A DNA stretch of 33,543 nucleotides from Myxococcales bacterium (lineage in GTDB: Bacteria; Myxococcota_A; Polyangia; Haliangiales; Haliangiaceae). Of the stretch, positions 1 through 11,343 are shown in pieces. The notes below the pieces were generated by a model. That model made no database searches. It saw only the letters and a program-made list of their open reading frames with translations, and was not told the origin of the DNA. The position numbers and the translations under genes are program-made. How positions within the stretch are numbered: position 1 is the first letter of the stretch; every line of letters starts with the position of its first letter. The stretch is from positions 1-33,543 of the forward strand of contig JAEUJX010000631.1 of NCBI GenBank assembly GCA_016794545.1, given 5' to 3'.

Positions 1-704
1 CCGGTGATGAAGCTCGCGTCGTCCGACGCGAGGAAGACGGCCGCGGCTCCGATGTCCTCGGGCTGTCCGATGCGCCCGAGCGGGATGGTGTTCACCACAC
101 CCTCGCCGAGGGCTGCCACGAGGCGGTTGCCCATGTCGCTCGCCACCATCCCGGGCGCGATGCAGTTCACCCGCTTGCGCTCGGGGGCAAGCTCCTTCGC
201 GAGCACCTTCACCAGCGCGTTCGCGCCGGCCTTGGCGACGTAGTACGGCGCGCCGTACGGGGCGCAGAGGTCGGCACCGATCGACGACACGACGATCACG
301 TTGCCGCGGTCCCGCAGCCGCGGGACGGCGGCCTTGCAGGTGTGGAAGACGCCGTTCAGATCGACGCCCAGCACCTTGTTCCAGTAGTCCGGAGCGGTGT
401 CCACGAGCGATGCCGTACGCGATGCGACACCGGAGTTGGCGACCACGGCGTCGAAGCCCCCGAAGTCCCTTCCGGCGGCCTCGAACATCGTCTCGACGGC
501 CGGCCAGTCGGCGACGTCGGCCTGGTAGACCTCGGCGCGGCGGCCGAGCGCCTTCACCTGCTCCGCCGTCTCGCGGGCCGCGGCCTCGTCGCGCCGGTAA
601 TTGATCGCCACGTCGGCGCCCTCGCGCGCGAAGGCGAGCACGATTCCGCGCCCGATCCCGCGCGACCCCCCGGTCACGATGGCGGTCTTTCCTGCGAGCT
701 TCAT
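1..704 (-). CDS. SDR-family NAD(P)-dependent oxidoreductase, C-terminus cut by window edge
   Basis: This is a short-chain dehydrogenase/reductase, most like FabG-type 3-oxoacyl-ACP reductases or glucose 1-dehydrogenases; the substrate cannot be told from sequence. Reading leftward from ATG at 704-702, 234 codons are visible. The Rossmann glycine motif TGGSRGIG is at residues 11-18, the catalytic serine region VVSSIG is near 138-143, and the YxxxK catalytic pair is Y154/K158. The PG motif of the late Rossmann region follows (IAPGMV, 182-187). The usual NNAG is altered to ANSG (89-92). Family length is about 245-255 residues, so only some 10-20 C-terminal residues are missing. The gene is divergent from the AAA+ gene, sharing a 75-base gap. 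No clear Shine-Dalgarno precedes the ATG. Confidence 0.93.
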   Translation of the reverse strand, partial: MKLAGKTAIVTGGSRGIGRGIVLAFAREGADVAINYRRDEAAARETAEQVKALGRRAEVYQADVADWPAVETMFEAAGRDFGGFDAVVANSGVASRTASLVDTAPDYWNKVLGVDLNGVFHTCKAAVPRLRDRGNVIVVSSIGADLCAPYGAPYYVAKAGANALVKVLAKELAPERKRVNCIAPGMVASDMGNRLVAALGEGVVNTIPLGRIGQPEDIGAAAVFLASDDASFIT

Positions 705-766
705 CCGGCGGGTATGCCATGGGGCTTTCGAGGGGGAAAGCTCAAGGCACGCGTGCGTGGGGACGA

Positions 767-772
767 TAGACC
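767..772 (+). promoter_or_regulatory. -10-like hexamer TAGACC close to the AAA+ start
   Basis: TAGACC lies 7 bases before the ATG at 780. It fits the recurring start-proximal hexamer seen at several genes in this window. No convincing -35 element is visible. If it is used, the transcript would start at or next to the ATG (leaderless). Confidence 0.28.
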
Positions 773-779
773 GGCTGTG

Positions 780-1910
780 ATGGATGCGGCGGCAGGCGAG
801 AGCGAGCGACGCTACCGGACGACGCGGTCGCGGCGCGTGGTGCGACCCAGGCCCAACGCGGCAGCGCGTTCGGAGCGGCTCGAGCCGTCGATGCTGGGGG
901 ACGACGTGGAGGCGTTCCGTGCCGGACTCGGCGCGCGCGTGATCGGCCAGCAGCCCGCGATCGACGCCGTGACCGAGGCGTACCAGATCTTCCGCGCCGG
1001 GCTGTCGAGCCCCGACCGTCCGCTGGGCTCGTTCCTGTTCCTCGGTCCGACGGGGACCGGCAAGACGAACCTGGTCGAGGCGATGGCCGACGTCTGTTTC
1101 GAGGATCGTCGCGCGATGCTCAAGATCGACTGCGCCGAGTTCAGCCACAGCCACGAGATCGCGCGCCTGGTCGGTTCACCGCCGGGCTACCTGGGACACC
1201 AGGAGACGAATCCGTACCTCTCGAGCAGCAACGTGCTGCGCTACCAGACCGCCGACTGCCCGTTCACGCTGCTGCTGTTCGACGAGATCGAGAAGGCGAA
1301 CGACGCTCACTGGCAGCTGCTGCTCGGCGTGCTCGACAAGGCACGGCTGACGCTCGGCACCAACAAGGAAGTCGACCTGTCGAGCTGCTTCATCTTCCTG
1401 ACGAGCAACATCGGCAGCCGCTCGGTCAGCGAGATCCTGGCTCCGCCGCTGGGCTTCGCCACGGGCGGCGGCGAGCCGGACGCGCGCGTCCACCAGCGCA
1501 TCGAGGACGCAGTCCTCTGGCGGGCGCGGCGGACGTTCTCGCCGGAGTTCCTGAATCGGCTCGACCACCAGATCGTCTTCCATCGGCTCGACGCGGGGCA
1601 ACTCGAGCAGATCCTCGACATCGAGCTCGCGAAGATCGAGCAGCGGCTGGCGCGTCGCGGCGAGCCGATCCGCTTCACGTACACGACGCGCACCCGGCAG
1701 CGACTGCTCGCCGAGGGAACCGACCCGGAGCACGGCGCTCGACCGCTGAAGCGCGTTCTCGAGCGGCGCATCGTCTTCCCGCTGGCGCGCCTGATCGCGT
1801 CGCGTCAGCTGACCGGCGGCGAGAGCGTGACGATCGACTGGCGCGAGCAGGCGGCCGAGGCCGAGTTCAACCTGACCGCCAGCCGGCACATGATCGCCCG
1901 CGCCGGCTGA
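780..1910 (+). CDS. Single-ring Clp/Hsp100-type AAA+ ATPase
   Basis: This 376-residue protein corresponds to the second AAA+ module (D2) of ClpA/ClpB/ClpC, preceded by about 45 basic, probably disordered residues; it has no Clp N-domain and no first AAA+ ring. Visible motifs are Walker A GPTGTGKT (89-96), an aromatic pore loop GSPPGYLGH (132-140, Y137), Walker B LLLFDE (164-169), sensor-1 asparagine N210, arginine-finger region SPEFLNR (254-260), and sensor-2 GARPLKR (319-325), followed by the ClpB-D2-small type C-terminal domain. An LGF tripeptide (224-226) sits where ClpA and ClpC carry their ClpP-docking [IVL]-G-[FL] loop. The open frame extends upstream to 342, but that part is antisense to the SDR gene; ATG 780 is the first sensible start. 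Likely role: ATP-driven protein unfolding or remodelling. Confidence 0.88.
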   Translation: MDAAAGESERRYRTTRSRRVVRPRPNAAARSERLEPSMLGDDVEAFRAGLGARVIGQQPAIDAVTEAYQIFRAGLSSPDRPLGSFLFLGPTGTGKTNLVEAMADVCFEDRRAMLKIDCAEFSHSHEIARLVGSPPGYLGHQETNPYLSSSNVLRYQTADCPFTLLLFDEIEKANDAHWQLLLGVLDKARLTLGTNKEVDLSSCFIFLTSNIGSRSVSEILAPPLGFATGGGEPDARVHQRIEDAVLWRARRTFSPEFLNRLDHQIVFHRLDAGQLEQILDIELAKIEQRLARRGEPIRFTYTTRTRQRLLAEGTDPEHGARPLKRVLERRIVFPLARLIASRQLTGGESVTIDWREQAAEAEFNLTASRHMIARAG

Positions 1911-1922
1911 TTCGCGGCGCAG

Positions 1923-1949
1923 CGCCGGGCCGTCGAGCGACGGCCGGCG
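1923..1949. terminator. GC-rich hairpin between convergent genes
   Basis: An inverted repeat (arms 1923-1934 and 1939-1949, GAGC loop, one bulged G) fills the 40-base gap between the AAA+ stop and the atpC stop. The stem of about 11 bp could terminate both convergent transcripts. There is no T-tract on either side, so intrinsic termination is plausible but not proven. Confidence 0.5.
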
Positions 1950-1950
1950 T

Positions 1951-2370
1951 TCAGTGTGCCGCGGCGCCCGTGCGTCCGGCGCGAGCGCCGACCGCCTGAC
2001 GGTTCGACGCGCGGACGAGCGCCGCCTGCAGATCGGCGCTCTCGGGCGCGTCGGCTGCGGTACGCGCGAGAGCGTGCTTGAGGCGCTCCTCCGCCTGCCG
2101 CGCCCGCGCGACGTCGATCTCCGCCGCGAACTCGGCCGTATCGGCGAGCACGGTCACGAGGTCGTCGAGGACCTCGAGGATGCCGCCGCTGACCGCGACG
2201 TAGTGGTCCGCGCCCTTCGTCCGGTAGCGGAGCTCGCCGGTGCCGAGCGCCGTGAGGAAGTTCACGTGCTCCGGCAGGACGCCGAACTGGCCGAGGACGC
2301 CGGGCGCGTAGACCTCCTCGATGTCGGTGTCGAGGAGCTGCCTCTCGGGCGTGACGAGCAGAAGTCGCAT
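1951..2370 (-). CDS. atpC: ATP synthase F1 epsilon subunit
   Basis: Epsilon subunit (139 residues) of the F1 central stalk, which couples rotation and regulates ATP hydrolysis. The N-terminal beta-sandwich is recognisable from LLLVTPERQLLD, then GQFGVLPEHVNFLTALGTGELRY and the VSGGILEV stretch (about residues 3-70). The C-terminal helical hairpin (about 85-125) is Ala/Arg-rich. Length is normal for the family. It is the last gene of the operon, 19 bases after atpD. The leader between them has no good Shine-Dalgarno. Confidence 0.97.
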   Translation of the reverse strand: MRLLLVTPERQLLDTDIEEVYAPGVLGQFGVLPEHVNFLTALGTGELRYRTKGADHYVAVSGGILEVLDDLVTVLADTAEFAAEIDVARARQAEERLKHALARTAADAPESADLQAALVRASNRQAVGARAGRTGAAAH

Positions 2371-2389
2371 GGGTTGGGAGTCCCCGACG

Positions 2390-6292
<3,903 letters not shown>

Positions 6293-6305
6293 GGTCGTTC
6301 CTTAC

Positions 6306-6833
6306 CTACTTGGTGAGCTCGTCGCGGAGGTTGCGGAGCTGAGTGCGGAGGGAGCCGTCGTAGACCCGGTCACCGACCTTGGCGACCACGCCGCCGAGGA
6401 GCTCCGGGTCGTGCTTGGTGGTGACCGCGACCTTCTTGCCCGAGAGCTTCTCGAGCGCGGCCGTGATCTGGGAGAGCTGCGAGGGGTCGAGCGGCTTGGC
6501 CGAGGTGACCTCGGCGGTGACGCGCCCGCCCTTGGCCTCGATCATCGCGTCCAGCTCGCGCGAGATCGCCGGGAGTGCACCGAGCCGCTCGCCGTCGAGC
6601 AGCAGGTACACGAGGTTCTTGGTCAGGCCGTGCGCGGCGATCCGCTGGAGCAGCCCGTCGAGGACCTTGCGGCGATCGCCACGGCGGATCGCGGGGTTGG
6701 TGAGCGCGGTCTGCAGCTCGGCCGAGGTCTTCATGGCCGCGGCGAGCGCGCGAAGATCGCTGCCGATCTTCTCGGTGTTGCCGAGCTCGATGATCGCCTT
6801 CGCGTAACGGCGGGCGAGGCTACCGGACGCCAT
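6306..6833 (-). CDS. atpH: ATP synthase F1 delta subunit (peripheral-stalk connector)
   Basis: Delta (OSCP-like) subunit, 175 residues, linking the b/b' stalk to the top of the alpha-beta hexamer. The start MASGSLARRYAKAI is the family signature (ARRYAKAL-like). The C-terminal domain contains AEVTSAKPL and the diagnostic DPELLGGVVAKVGDRVYDGS. The ATG at 6833 overlaps the atpF stop as TGATG, and CAGGAG eight bases upstream is a plausible ribosome binding site. The open frame runs further upstream in antisense-like composition, but only this part is the gene. Confidence 0.97.
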   Translation of the reverse strand: MASGSLARRYAKAIIELGNTEKIGSDLRALAAAMKTSAELQTALTNPAIRRGDRRKVLDGLLQRIAAHGLTKNLVYLLLDGERLGALPAISRELDAMIEAKGGRVTAEVTSAKPLDPSQLSQITAALEKLSGKKVAVTTKHDPELLGGVVAKVGDRVYDGSLRTQLRNLRDELTK

Positions 6834-7678
6834 CAGGCACGCTCCTGGACGCTGGAGATGAAGTTCCCGACCAGCTTGGCCTGATCGGCCGGCTGCATCT
6901 TCTCGCGCAACAGCTTCTCGGTCGCGGCGGCCGCGGCGGCGGTGACCTCGCGGGTCAGCTGCGCGCGCGCCAGCTCGATCTCGGCGGCGATCCGCGTCTC
7001 GGCGTCGCGCTTCATCTGCGCGGCCTGCCGCTCGGCGGCCTCGAGGATGCGCGCCTTCTCGGCCTCGGCATCCTTCTGCATGCCGTCGACCATCGACTTG
7101 ATCTGGCTGTCCGCGTCCTTCAGCTTGCCCTCGAACTCGGCGAGCTTGTCCGCGGCCTGCTGGCGCAGCTTCGCGGCCTCGTCGAGCGCGGTCTTGATCT
7201 GATCGTGGCGATCGGCGGCGAGCTTGCCGACGACCGGCCCGCCCTTCCACACGAGGATCCCGAGGAGCAGGAGGAAGTTCAGCACCATGAAGACGAACGG
7301 AGGAGACATCGGCTCCTCCTCGGCCTTCTTGCCCGGGTGGTGCGAATCCATCACGACCTGACCGGTCGCCGGATCGACCATCTTGCCGTCGCCGAGCGGG
7401 CCGCCGTAGACGTCCTTGCCGCGGTAGCTGAACCCGAAGAAGTTGAACTGGTGCGTGGGATCGTGGTGACCCGCGTGCGCGTTCGCGTCCTTCGGCAGCT
7501 CCTGCGAGACGCCCGGCACATCCTTGTTGCCGGTGGGCTCGGGCGGACCCTCGTCGGAGGGCGGCGCGAAGCCGTGGTCCGGACGGGCGCTGCCGGAGCC
7601 TGCCTGCTCGGCGGGCTGCGCGTGGGCGACGCCGCCCGCGAGGAGCGCGGCGATGATGAGGTACTTCTTCAGCATCAT
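6833..7678 (-). CDS. atpF: ATP synthase F0 b subunit with signal peptide and long periplasmic extension
   Basis: Peripheral-stalk b subunit, 281 residues against the usual 155-190. Residues 1-20 look like a cleavable signal peptide ending AHA. Then comes a segment of about 105 residues rich in Pro, Gly, Asp and His (for example NAHAGHHDPTHQ). The single membrane helix is about 127-145 (PPFVFMVLNFLLLLGILVWK), followed by the long Ala/Glu/Lys coiled coil typical of b. The extra N-terminal part would lie in the periplasm. A strong Shine-Dalgarno GGGAGG lies 8 bases before the ATGATG start, directly after the b' stop. The family assignment is firm; the function of the extension is unknown. Confidence 0.93.
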   Translation of the reverse strand: MMLKKYLIIAALLAGGVAHAQPAEQAGSGSARPDHGFAPPSDEGPPEPTGNKDVPGVSQELPKDANAHAGHHDPTHQFNFFGFSYRGKDVYGGPLGDGKMVDPATGQVVMDSHHPGKKAEEEPMSPPFVFMVLNFLLLLGILVWKGGPVVGKLAADRHDQIKTALDEAAKLRQQAADKLAEFEGKLKDADSQIKSMVDGMQKDAEAEKARILEAAERQAAQMKRDAETRIAAEIELARAQLTREVTAAAAAATEKLLREKMQPADQAKLVGNFISSVQERA

Positions 7679-8149
7679 CTAGGCGACCTCCCGGCCGAGC
7701 AGCTTCGACGCGATCGTCTTCGCGAGCGCATCGGCCTGCGGCATGAGCTGGCTGCGCGCGGCGTTCGTCTCGGCGCGCATCTTCTCCTGCGCCTCGTCGA
7801 TCGCCTTCTGCGCCGACGCGCGGGCCTTGTCGGTGACGTCCTTCTCGTGTGCGGCGGCGGCCGCGCGGACCTTGCGGCCCTCCTCGTTCGCGCGGTCGCG
7901 TGCGACGGCGAGCGACTTCTCGAACTCGGCGAGCTTCGCGTCGGCGGTCGCGGTCATCCGCTCGGCCTCGGCGCGGGCGCCCTCGATGCCGGCCTTGCGT
8001 CGCTCGCGCAGCGCCAGGTACGGCTTGAACAGCAGCTTGTTCGCGATCACGTAGACCAGCAGGAACAGCGCGAACTGGACGACCGCCGTGAGATCGAGAT
8101 CGATCAGCGGCTGTCCTGACGCAATGGTTACGAGCGGCGTCTGGTCCAT
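7679..8149 (-). CDS. atpF': ATP synthase F0 b' subunit
   Basis: Second b-type subunit (156 residues), forming a b/b' heterodimer stalk as in cyanobacteria, alphaproteobacteria and many deltaproteobacteria. The N-terminal membrane helix is about residues 20-42 (LTAVVQFALFLLVYVIANKL), followed by PYLALRERRKAGIEGA, a conserved b' segment, and a coiled coil to the C-terminus. It has no signal peptide, unlike the neighbouring b. It is the first gene of the operon, about 42 bases downstream of the predicted transcription start; the Shine-Dalgarno is weak (AAGAGA). Confidence 0.93.
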   Translation of the reverse strand: MDQTPLVTIASGQPLIDLDLTAVVQFALFLLVYVIANKLLFKPYLALRERRKAGIEGARAEAERMTATADAKLAEFEKSLAVARDRANEEGRKVRAAAAAHEKDVTDKARASAQKAIDEAQEKMRAETNAARSQLMPQADALAKTIASKLLGREVA

Positions 8150-8197
8150 TGTTTCTCTTGCGCAACCTGGCGAGAATCCAGGGGGTTGGGCGCGGGT

Positions 8198-8226
8198 CTT
8201 ATAGTCGCCACCCGCGCGGGTGTCAA
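8198..8226 (-). promoter_or_regulatory. Near-consensus sigma-70 promoter of the ATP synthase operon
   Basis: On the minus strand a perfect -35 TTGACA (8226-8221) is followed by exactly 17 bases and a -10 TATAAG (8203-8198, 5 of 6 consensus bases). Transcription should start near 8191, giving a leader of about 42 bases before the b' ATG. This is the only near-consensus housekeeping promoter I can see in the window. It lies about 70 bases from the divergent kinase start. Confidence 0.85.
8209..8222. promoter_or_regulatory. Perfect 14-bp palindrome inside the atp promoter spacer (candidate operator)
   Basis: CACCCGCGCGGGTG at 8209-8222 is its own reverse complement. It occupies most of the spacer and touches the -35 box of the ATP synthase promoter. 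A protein bound here would directly control RNA polymerase access. In a GC-rich genome a chance palindrome is possible, but the position is suggestive. Confidence 0.45.
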
Positions 8227-8282
8227 CGGTGGGATGCTCGTGGATTCTCGACGGTGCTGCGACAATGCGCCGCTCCGGCGGC

Positions 8283-8288
8283 TACACT
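8283..8288 (+). promoter_or_regulatory. -10-like TACACT before the hybrid kinase
   Basis: TACACT lies 8 bases before the ATG at 8297. A GCGACA (8259-8264, 4 of 6 matches to the -35 consensus) sits 18 bases upstream. Use of this site would give a leaderless or nearly leaderless transcript, consistent with the absence of a Shine-Dalgarno. Confidence 0.4.
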
Positions 8289-8296
8289 CCGGCGCG

Positions 8297-10204
8297 ATGT
8301 CCAAGGGTGCTCCGGTCGACGACTTCGACACGCAGTCCCTGTGGTGTGCCATGGAGACGGCGGCCGAGCTCACCCAGCTCGGGGTGTACGTCGCCCGGAT
8401 CGATACGACTCCCCCGCAGATCGTCTACGCAAGTCCGCGCGCCGCACAGCTCATCGGCCGGACGGCCGCCGAGCTGATCGGAGGAGTTCCGTGGTCGATC
8501 CTCCGGGAGTCCGACTGGCCCTCAGTCCAGGCGGCGATCGCCCGCCCTGCCGGTGCCCCGCCGCTCGCGTTTCACGTCACGATCGCCCGGCCCGATGGCA
8601 AGGAGATCCCGATCGAGCTCGCGGCCACCCGGATCGTCACGCCGCGCGGCACCTACGTGTTCGGCTACTTCCGCGACGTCTCGATCGAGCGCGAGGCGGT
8701 GCGAGCCCTCCGCGCCTCCGAGGCCCGGTTCCGCTTCCTGGTCGAGGCCGCTCCGGATGGCGTGGTGATCCTGGTCCGCGGGACGATCGTGTTCATGAAC
8801 CCGCGGGCGGCCGCGCTGCTCGGCGCGGAGAGCCCGGCGGTCGCGATCGGCAAGCCGGTCGTCGCCTACCTCCCCCCCGAGGATGCACAGCGCGCGATGG
8901 ACCGCATCGCGGAGATGTTCCGCACCGGCGGGGAGATGCCGCCGACCGAGTACCGCACGCTCGCGAACCCCGATCGCGCGATCGAGATCAAGAGCGTGCG
9001 CTGCGACTGGGAGGGCCAGCCCGGCGTGCTCGCGTTCGCCCGCGACGTCACCGAGCGCAACGCGATCCAGCGCCGCCTCGTCGACGCCGACCGGCTCGCC
9101 GCGATGGGCACGCTCGCGGCCGGCGTCGCGCACGAGATCAACAACCCGCTGACCTACGCCCTGCTCGGCACGCAGCGGATCGAGGCCCTCGTCGCGGATC
9201 CGCGGCTGCCGCCCGAGATCGTCGGGACGATCCGCGACCGGCTCGCCGAGATCCAGCACGGCATCACGCGCGTCGCCTCGATCACCTCGGGGCTGCGCTC
9301 GTTCGCGCGCCCCGACGACACCTCGCTCGGCCCCGTCGATCTCTCGGCCACCCTCGACCAGGCGCTTCGCATGGTCGACAACGACCTGCGCCACAAGGCC
9401 GAGCTCGTCCGCCACGTCCAGCACGTGCCTCCCGTGCTCGGCAACTCGTCGCGCCTCGAACAGGTGTTCGTCAACATCCTGCTCAACGCGATCCAGTCCC
9501 TCCCCACCGACGGCAGTCACACCATCACCGTCGCGCTCGCGCCGCGCGGTGATGACAGGGTCACGCTCTCGATCACCGACACCGGCCGCGGCATTCCCGA
9601 CGAGATCCGCAGCAAGATCTTCGATCCGTTCTTCACGACGCGCCGGATCGGCGAGGGCATGGGGCTCGGCCTTTCCGTGTGCAAGACGATCGTCGAGGGC
9701 TTCGGCGGTGCGATCGAGGTCGCATCGCGGCCCGGCGCCGGCACCACGATGACCGTCGTGCTCGTCGCCAGCCGCGCCGTCACCGCCTCCGCCACCTCCG
9801 CCGCGTCCGGTCCGCGCCCTCCGGCCGCGAGCGGCGTGCGGCGCAAGATCCTGATCATCGACGACGAGCGCCTCGTCCGCGACGCGCTCACCCGCCTGCT
9901 CCAGGCCGACCACGAGGTGGTCTCGACCTCGAGCGGCGAGGCCGGTCTCGCCGCGCTCGACGCGGGCGGCTTCGACGTCATCATCTGCGACGTGATGATG
10001 CCCAACATGAACGGCCGCGAGGTCCACCGCCGCGTCGCGGCGAGCCACCCCGGCCTCGAGCGCCGCCTGGTCTTCATCTCGGGCGGCACGTTCGCGCCCG
10101 AGCTCGACGAGTTCCTCGCGACCACGCCGAACCGCTGCCTCGCCAAGCCGTTCAAGCTCGACGACGTGTTCGCGGCGATCGAGGCGACCTGCGCCGACGC
10201 GTAG
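8297..10204 (+). CDS. Soluble hybrid histidine kinase: PAS-PAS-HisKA-HATPase-receiver
   Basis: A 635-residue hybrid sensor kinase without any membrane segment, so the signal is probably cytoplasmic. Domains: first PAS about 15-135, second PAS about 140-260 (starts near SEARFRFLVEAAPDGVV), dimerisation/phosphoacceptor helix with VAHEINNPL (H279), HATPase about 375-500 (N-box VNILLNAIQ, G1 DTGRGIP, G2 GMGLGLSV), an Ala/Pro linker, and a C-terminal receiver about 516-635 with acidic pair IIDDE, phosphoacceptor D565 (ICDVMMPNMNG) and KPF. The AHEINNP form of the H-box is of the NtrB-like/HisKA_4 class common in myxobacteria. An in-frame extension to 8186 exists, but ATG 8297 is better because it follows a promoter-like element and the extension would overlap the atp promoter. 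The bactofilin follows after 18 bases. Confidence 0.94.
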   Translation: MSKGAPVDDFDTQSLWCAMETAAELTQLGVYVARIDTTPPQIVYASPRAAQLIGRTAAELIGGVPWSILRESDWPSVQAAIARPAGAPPLAFHVTIARPDGKEIPIELAATRIVTPRGTYVFGYFRDVSIEREAVRALRASEARFRFLVEAAPDGVVILVRGTIVFMNPRAAALLGAESPAVAIGKPVVAYLPPEDAQRAMDRIAEMFRTGGEMPPTEYRTLANPDRAIEIKSVRCDWEGQPGVLAFARDVTERNAIQRRLVDADRLAAMGTLAAGVAHEINNPLTYALLGTQRIEALVADPRLPPEIVGTIRDRLAEIQHGITRVASITSGLRSFARPDDTSLGPVDLSATLDQALRMVDNDLRHKAELVRHVQHVPPVLGNSSRLEQVFVNILLNAIQSLPTDGSHTITVALAPRGDDRVTLSITDTGRGIPDEIRSKIFDPFFTTRRIGEGMGLGLSVCKTIVEGFGGAIEVASRPGAGTTMTVVLVASRAVTASATSAASGPRPPAASGVRRKILIIDDERLVRDALTRLLQADHEVVSTSSGEAGLAALDAGGFDVIICDVMMPNMNGREVHRRVAASHPGLERRLVFISGGTFAPELDEFLATTPNRCLAKPFKLDDVFAAIEATCADA

Positions 10205-10207
10205 TGA

Positions 10208-10213
10208 TAGGCT
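10208..10213 (+). promoter_or_regulatory. -10-like TAGGCT before the bactofilin
   Basis: TAGGCT lies 9 bases before the bactofilin ATG at 10223 and just after the kinase stop. It resembles the start-proximal hexamers of other genes here. No clear -35 is visible because that region would fall in the kinase coding end. Confidence 0.28.
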
Positions 10214-10222
10214 GGCCGCCTG

Positions 10223-10627
10223 ATGGTGGCAGCCAAGCAAGCTCCGATGGGTGAGATCACGACGCTCCTGGGCCCCGGCGCGCAGTTCGAGGGCAAGCTG
10301 ACGTTCGACGGCACGGTCCGCATCGACGGCCGGTTCAAGGGCGAGGTGTTCTCCGACGACACGCTCGTGATCGGCGAGGGCGCGGTGGTCGAGGCCGAGA
10401 TCGAGATCGGCGACGTCATCATCCAGGGCGTCGTCGTCGGCAACATCAAGGCGAAGCGCTCGATCGAGATCCACGCGCCCGGCCGCGTGAAGGGCGACCT
10501 CCACACGCCGTCGCTCCAGATCGCGAAGGGCGTGATCTTCGAGGGCCGCTCGTTCATGGAGGCCGCGGCCGGCGGGCTCAAGCCGCCCGCCCCTGCGAAG
10601 CCGGCACAGCCGACGCCCGTCAAGTAG
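10223..10627 (+). CDS. Bactofilin (polymer-forming cytoskeletal protein)
   Basis: Bactofilin of 134 residues. The central right-handed beta-helix (about 12-105) shows the typical six-residue periodicity of hydrophobic and Gly residues, with GAQFEGKLTFDGTVRIDGRF and GDVIIQGVVVGNIKAK matching the family core. The tails are short, and the C-terminus is Pro/Ala/Lys-rich (KPPAPAKPAQPTPVK). Bactofilins self-assemble without nucleotide into filaments at the cytoplasmic membrane and act in cell shape, chromosome positioning or stalk and motility functions. It lies 18 bases after the hybrid kinase, so co-expression is possible. The stop TAG is directly adjacent to the stop of the convergent gene, with no spacer. 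Confidence 0.93.
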   Translation: MVAAKQAPMGEITTLLGPGAQFEGKLTFDGTVRIDGRFKGEVFSDDTLVIGEGAVVEAEIEIGDVIIQGVVVGNIKAKRSIEIHAPGRVKGDLHTPSLQIAKGVIFEGRSFMEAAAGGLKPPAPAKPAQPTPVK

Positions 10628-11329
10628 TCACTCGACGTCGACGACGACGTTGTCGCTGTGGACCTTCCACGTCGCCGACGGTCCGCGGAGGAACACGATG
10701 CCGGCGGTCGCCCGCGGGTTGCCGGCGGAGCTGCCGAGCAGAGCGGTGTCGAGGACCAGGACGCCGTTCTCGCGGACCTTCATGTGCGGGGTCGCGCGCA
10801 GATCCATATCGAGCTCGATGCGATGCCGCTGCCCGACGGAGAGTGGAGCGCCCGCGATCGGGTAGACGTCGAACACGGAGTCGCGGAACTCCTCGACGTA
10901 CGAGCCGGAGGCCGCGTAGACGTACTCGATCCCGTGCCGCTGCGCGCCCGAGAACCGGACCTGGGCGATGACGGCGTCGCCCTGCCCGAGCTGCTCGAGG
11001 CGGACGTCGACGGAGAGCGTGACGCGGACGCCCGGCGTGCTGAACTGATGAAGGAGGAAGCTCTCGCCGATGTCGGTCGCGGTCGCGAGCGGATCGATGG
11101 TCGACACGAGCTCTCCGTTCTCCACGACGTAGCGGCCGTTCATCGTGCCGCCGGCGACCCAGTTCCCCGTGAGGCCGTCGTCGAAGTCGATGCAGACATC
11201 GGCGTCCGCGTGCTGACAGAACGTCAGCGCGGCATCCGGCGTCGAGGGCGCGGCATCGATCGGTGCGTGCGCCGCCTCGAAGCCGAGCCGGCCGCAGCCG
11301 GCGAGCACCAGCGCTCCGAGGAGCCTCAC
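10628..11329 (-). CDS. Lipoprotein with probable LamG-like beta-sandwich domain
   Basis: A 233-residue predicted lipoprotein, starting with GTG at 11329. The very short signal peptide MRLLGALVLAGC has a lipobox LAGC with C12 as lipidated residue. After an Ala/Pro linker (PIDAAPSTPDAA), the body begins with CIDFDDGLTGNW and continues as a beta-rich domain with ...VRVTLSVDVRLEQL... and ...HMKVRENGVLVLD..., which resembles concanavalin/LamG-type jelly rolls (inference by pattern). It probably binds a carbohydrate or serves a structural surface role. It lies 14 bases downstream of the preceding lipoprotein gene, so the two are likely co-transcribed. Confidence 0.75.
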   Translation of the reverse strand: MRLLGALVLAGCGRLGFEAAHAPIDAAPSTPDAALTFCQHADADVCIDFDDGLTGNWVAGGTMNGRYVVENGELVSTIDPLATATDIGESFLLHQFSTPGVRVTLSVDVRLEQLGQGDAVIAQVRFSGAQRHGIEYVYAASGSYVEEFRDSVFDVYPIAGAPLSVGQRHRIELDMDLRATPHMKVRENGVLVLDTALLGSSAGNPRATAGIVFLRGPSATWKVHSDNVVVDVE

Positions 11330-11343
11330 GACCGGTCGAGCGA

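Noticed and set aside
342-779. Upstream extension of the AAA+ open frame to 342
   Set aside because: It runs antisense through the SDR gene, is rich in Arg/Pro/Gly shadow composition, and has no domain. ATG 780 fits better.
8166-8182. Riboswitch in the atp leader
   Set aside because: Only a 5-bp CCTGG/CCAGG stem is visible in a leader of about 42 bases, too little for a known riboswitch.
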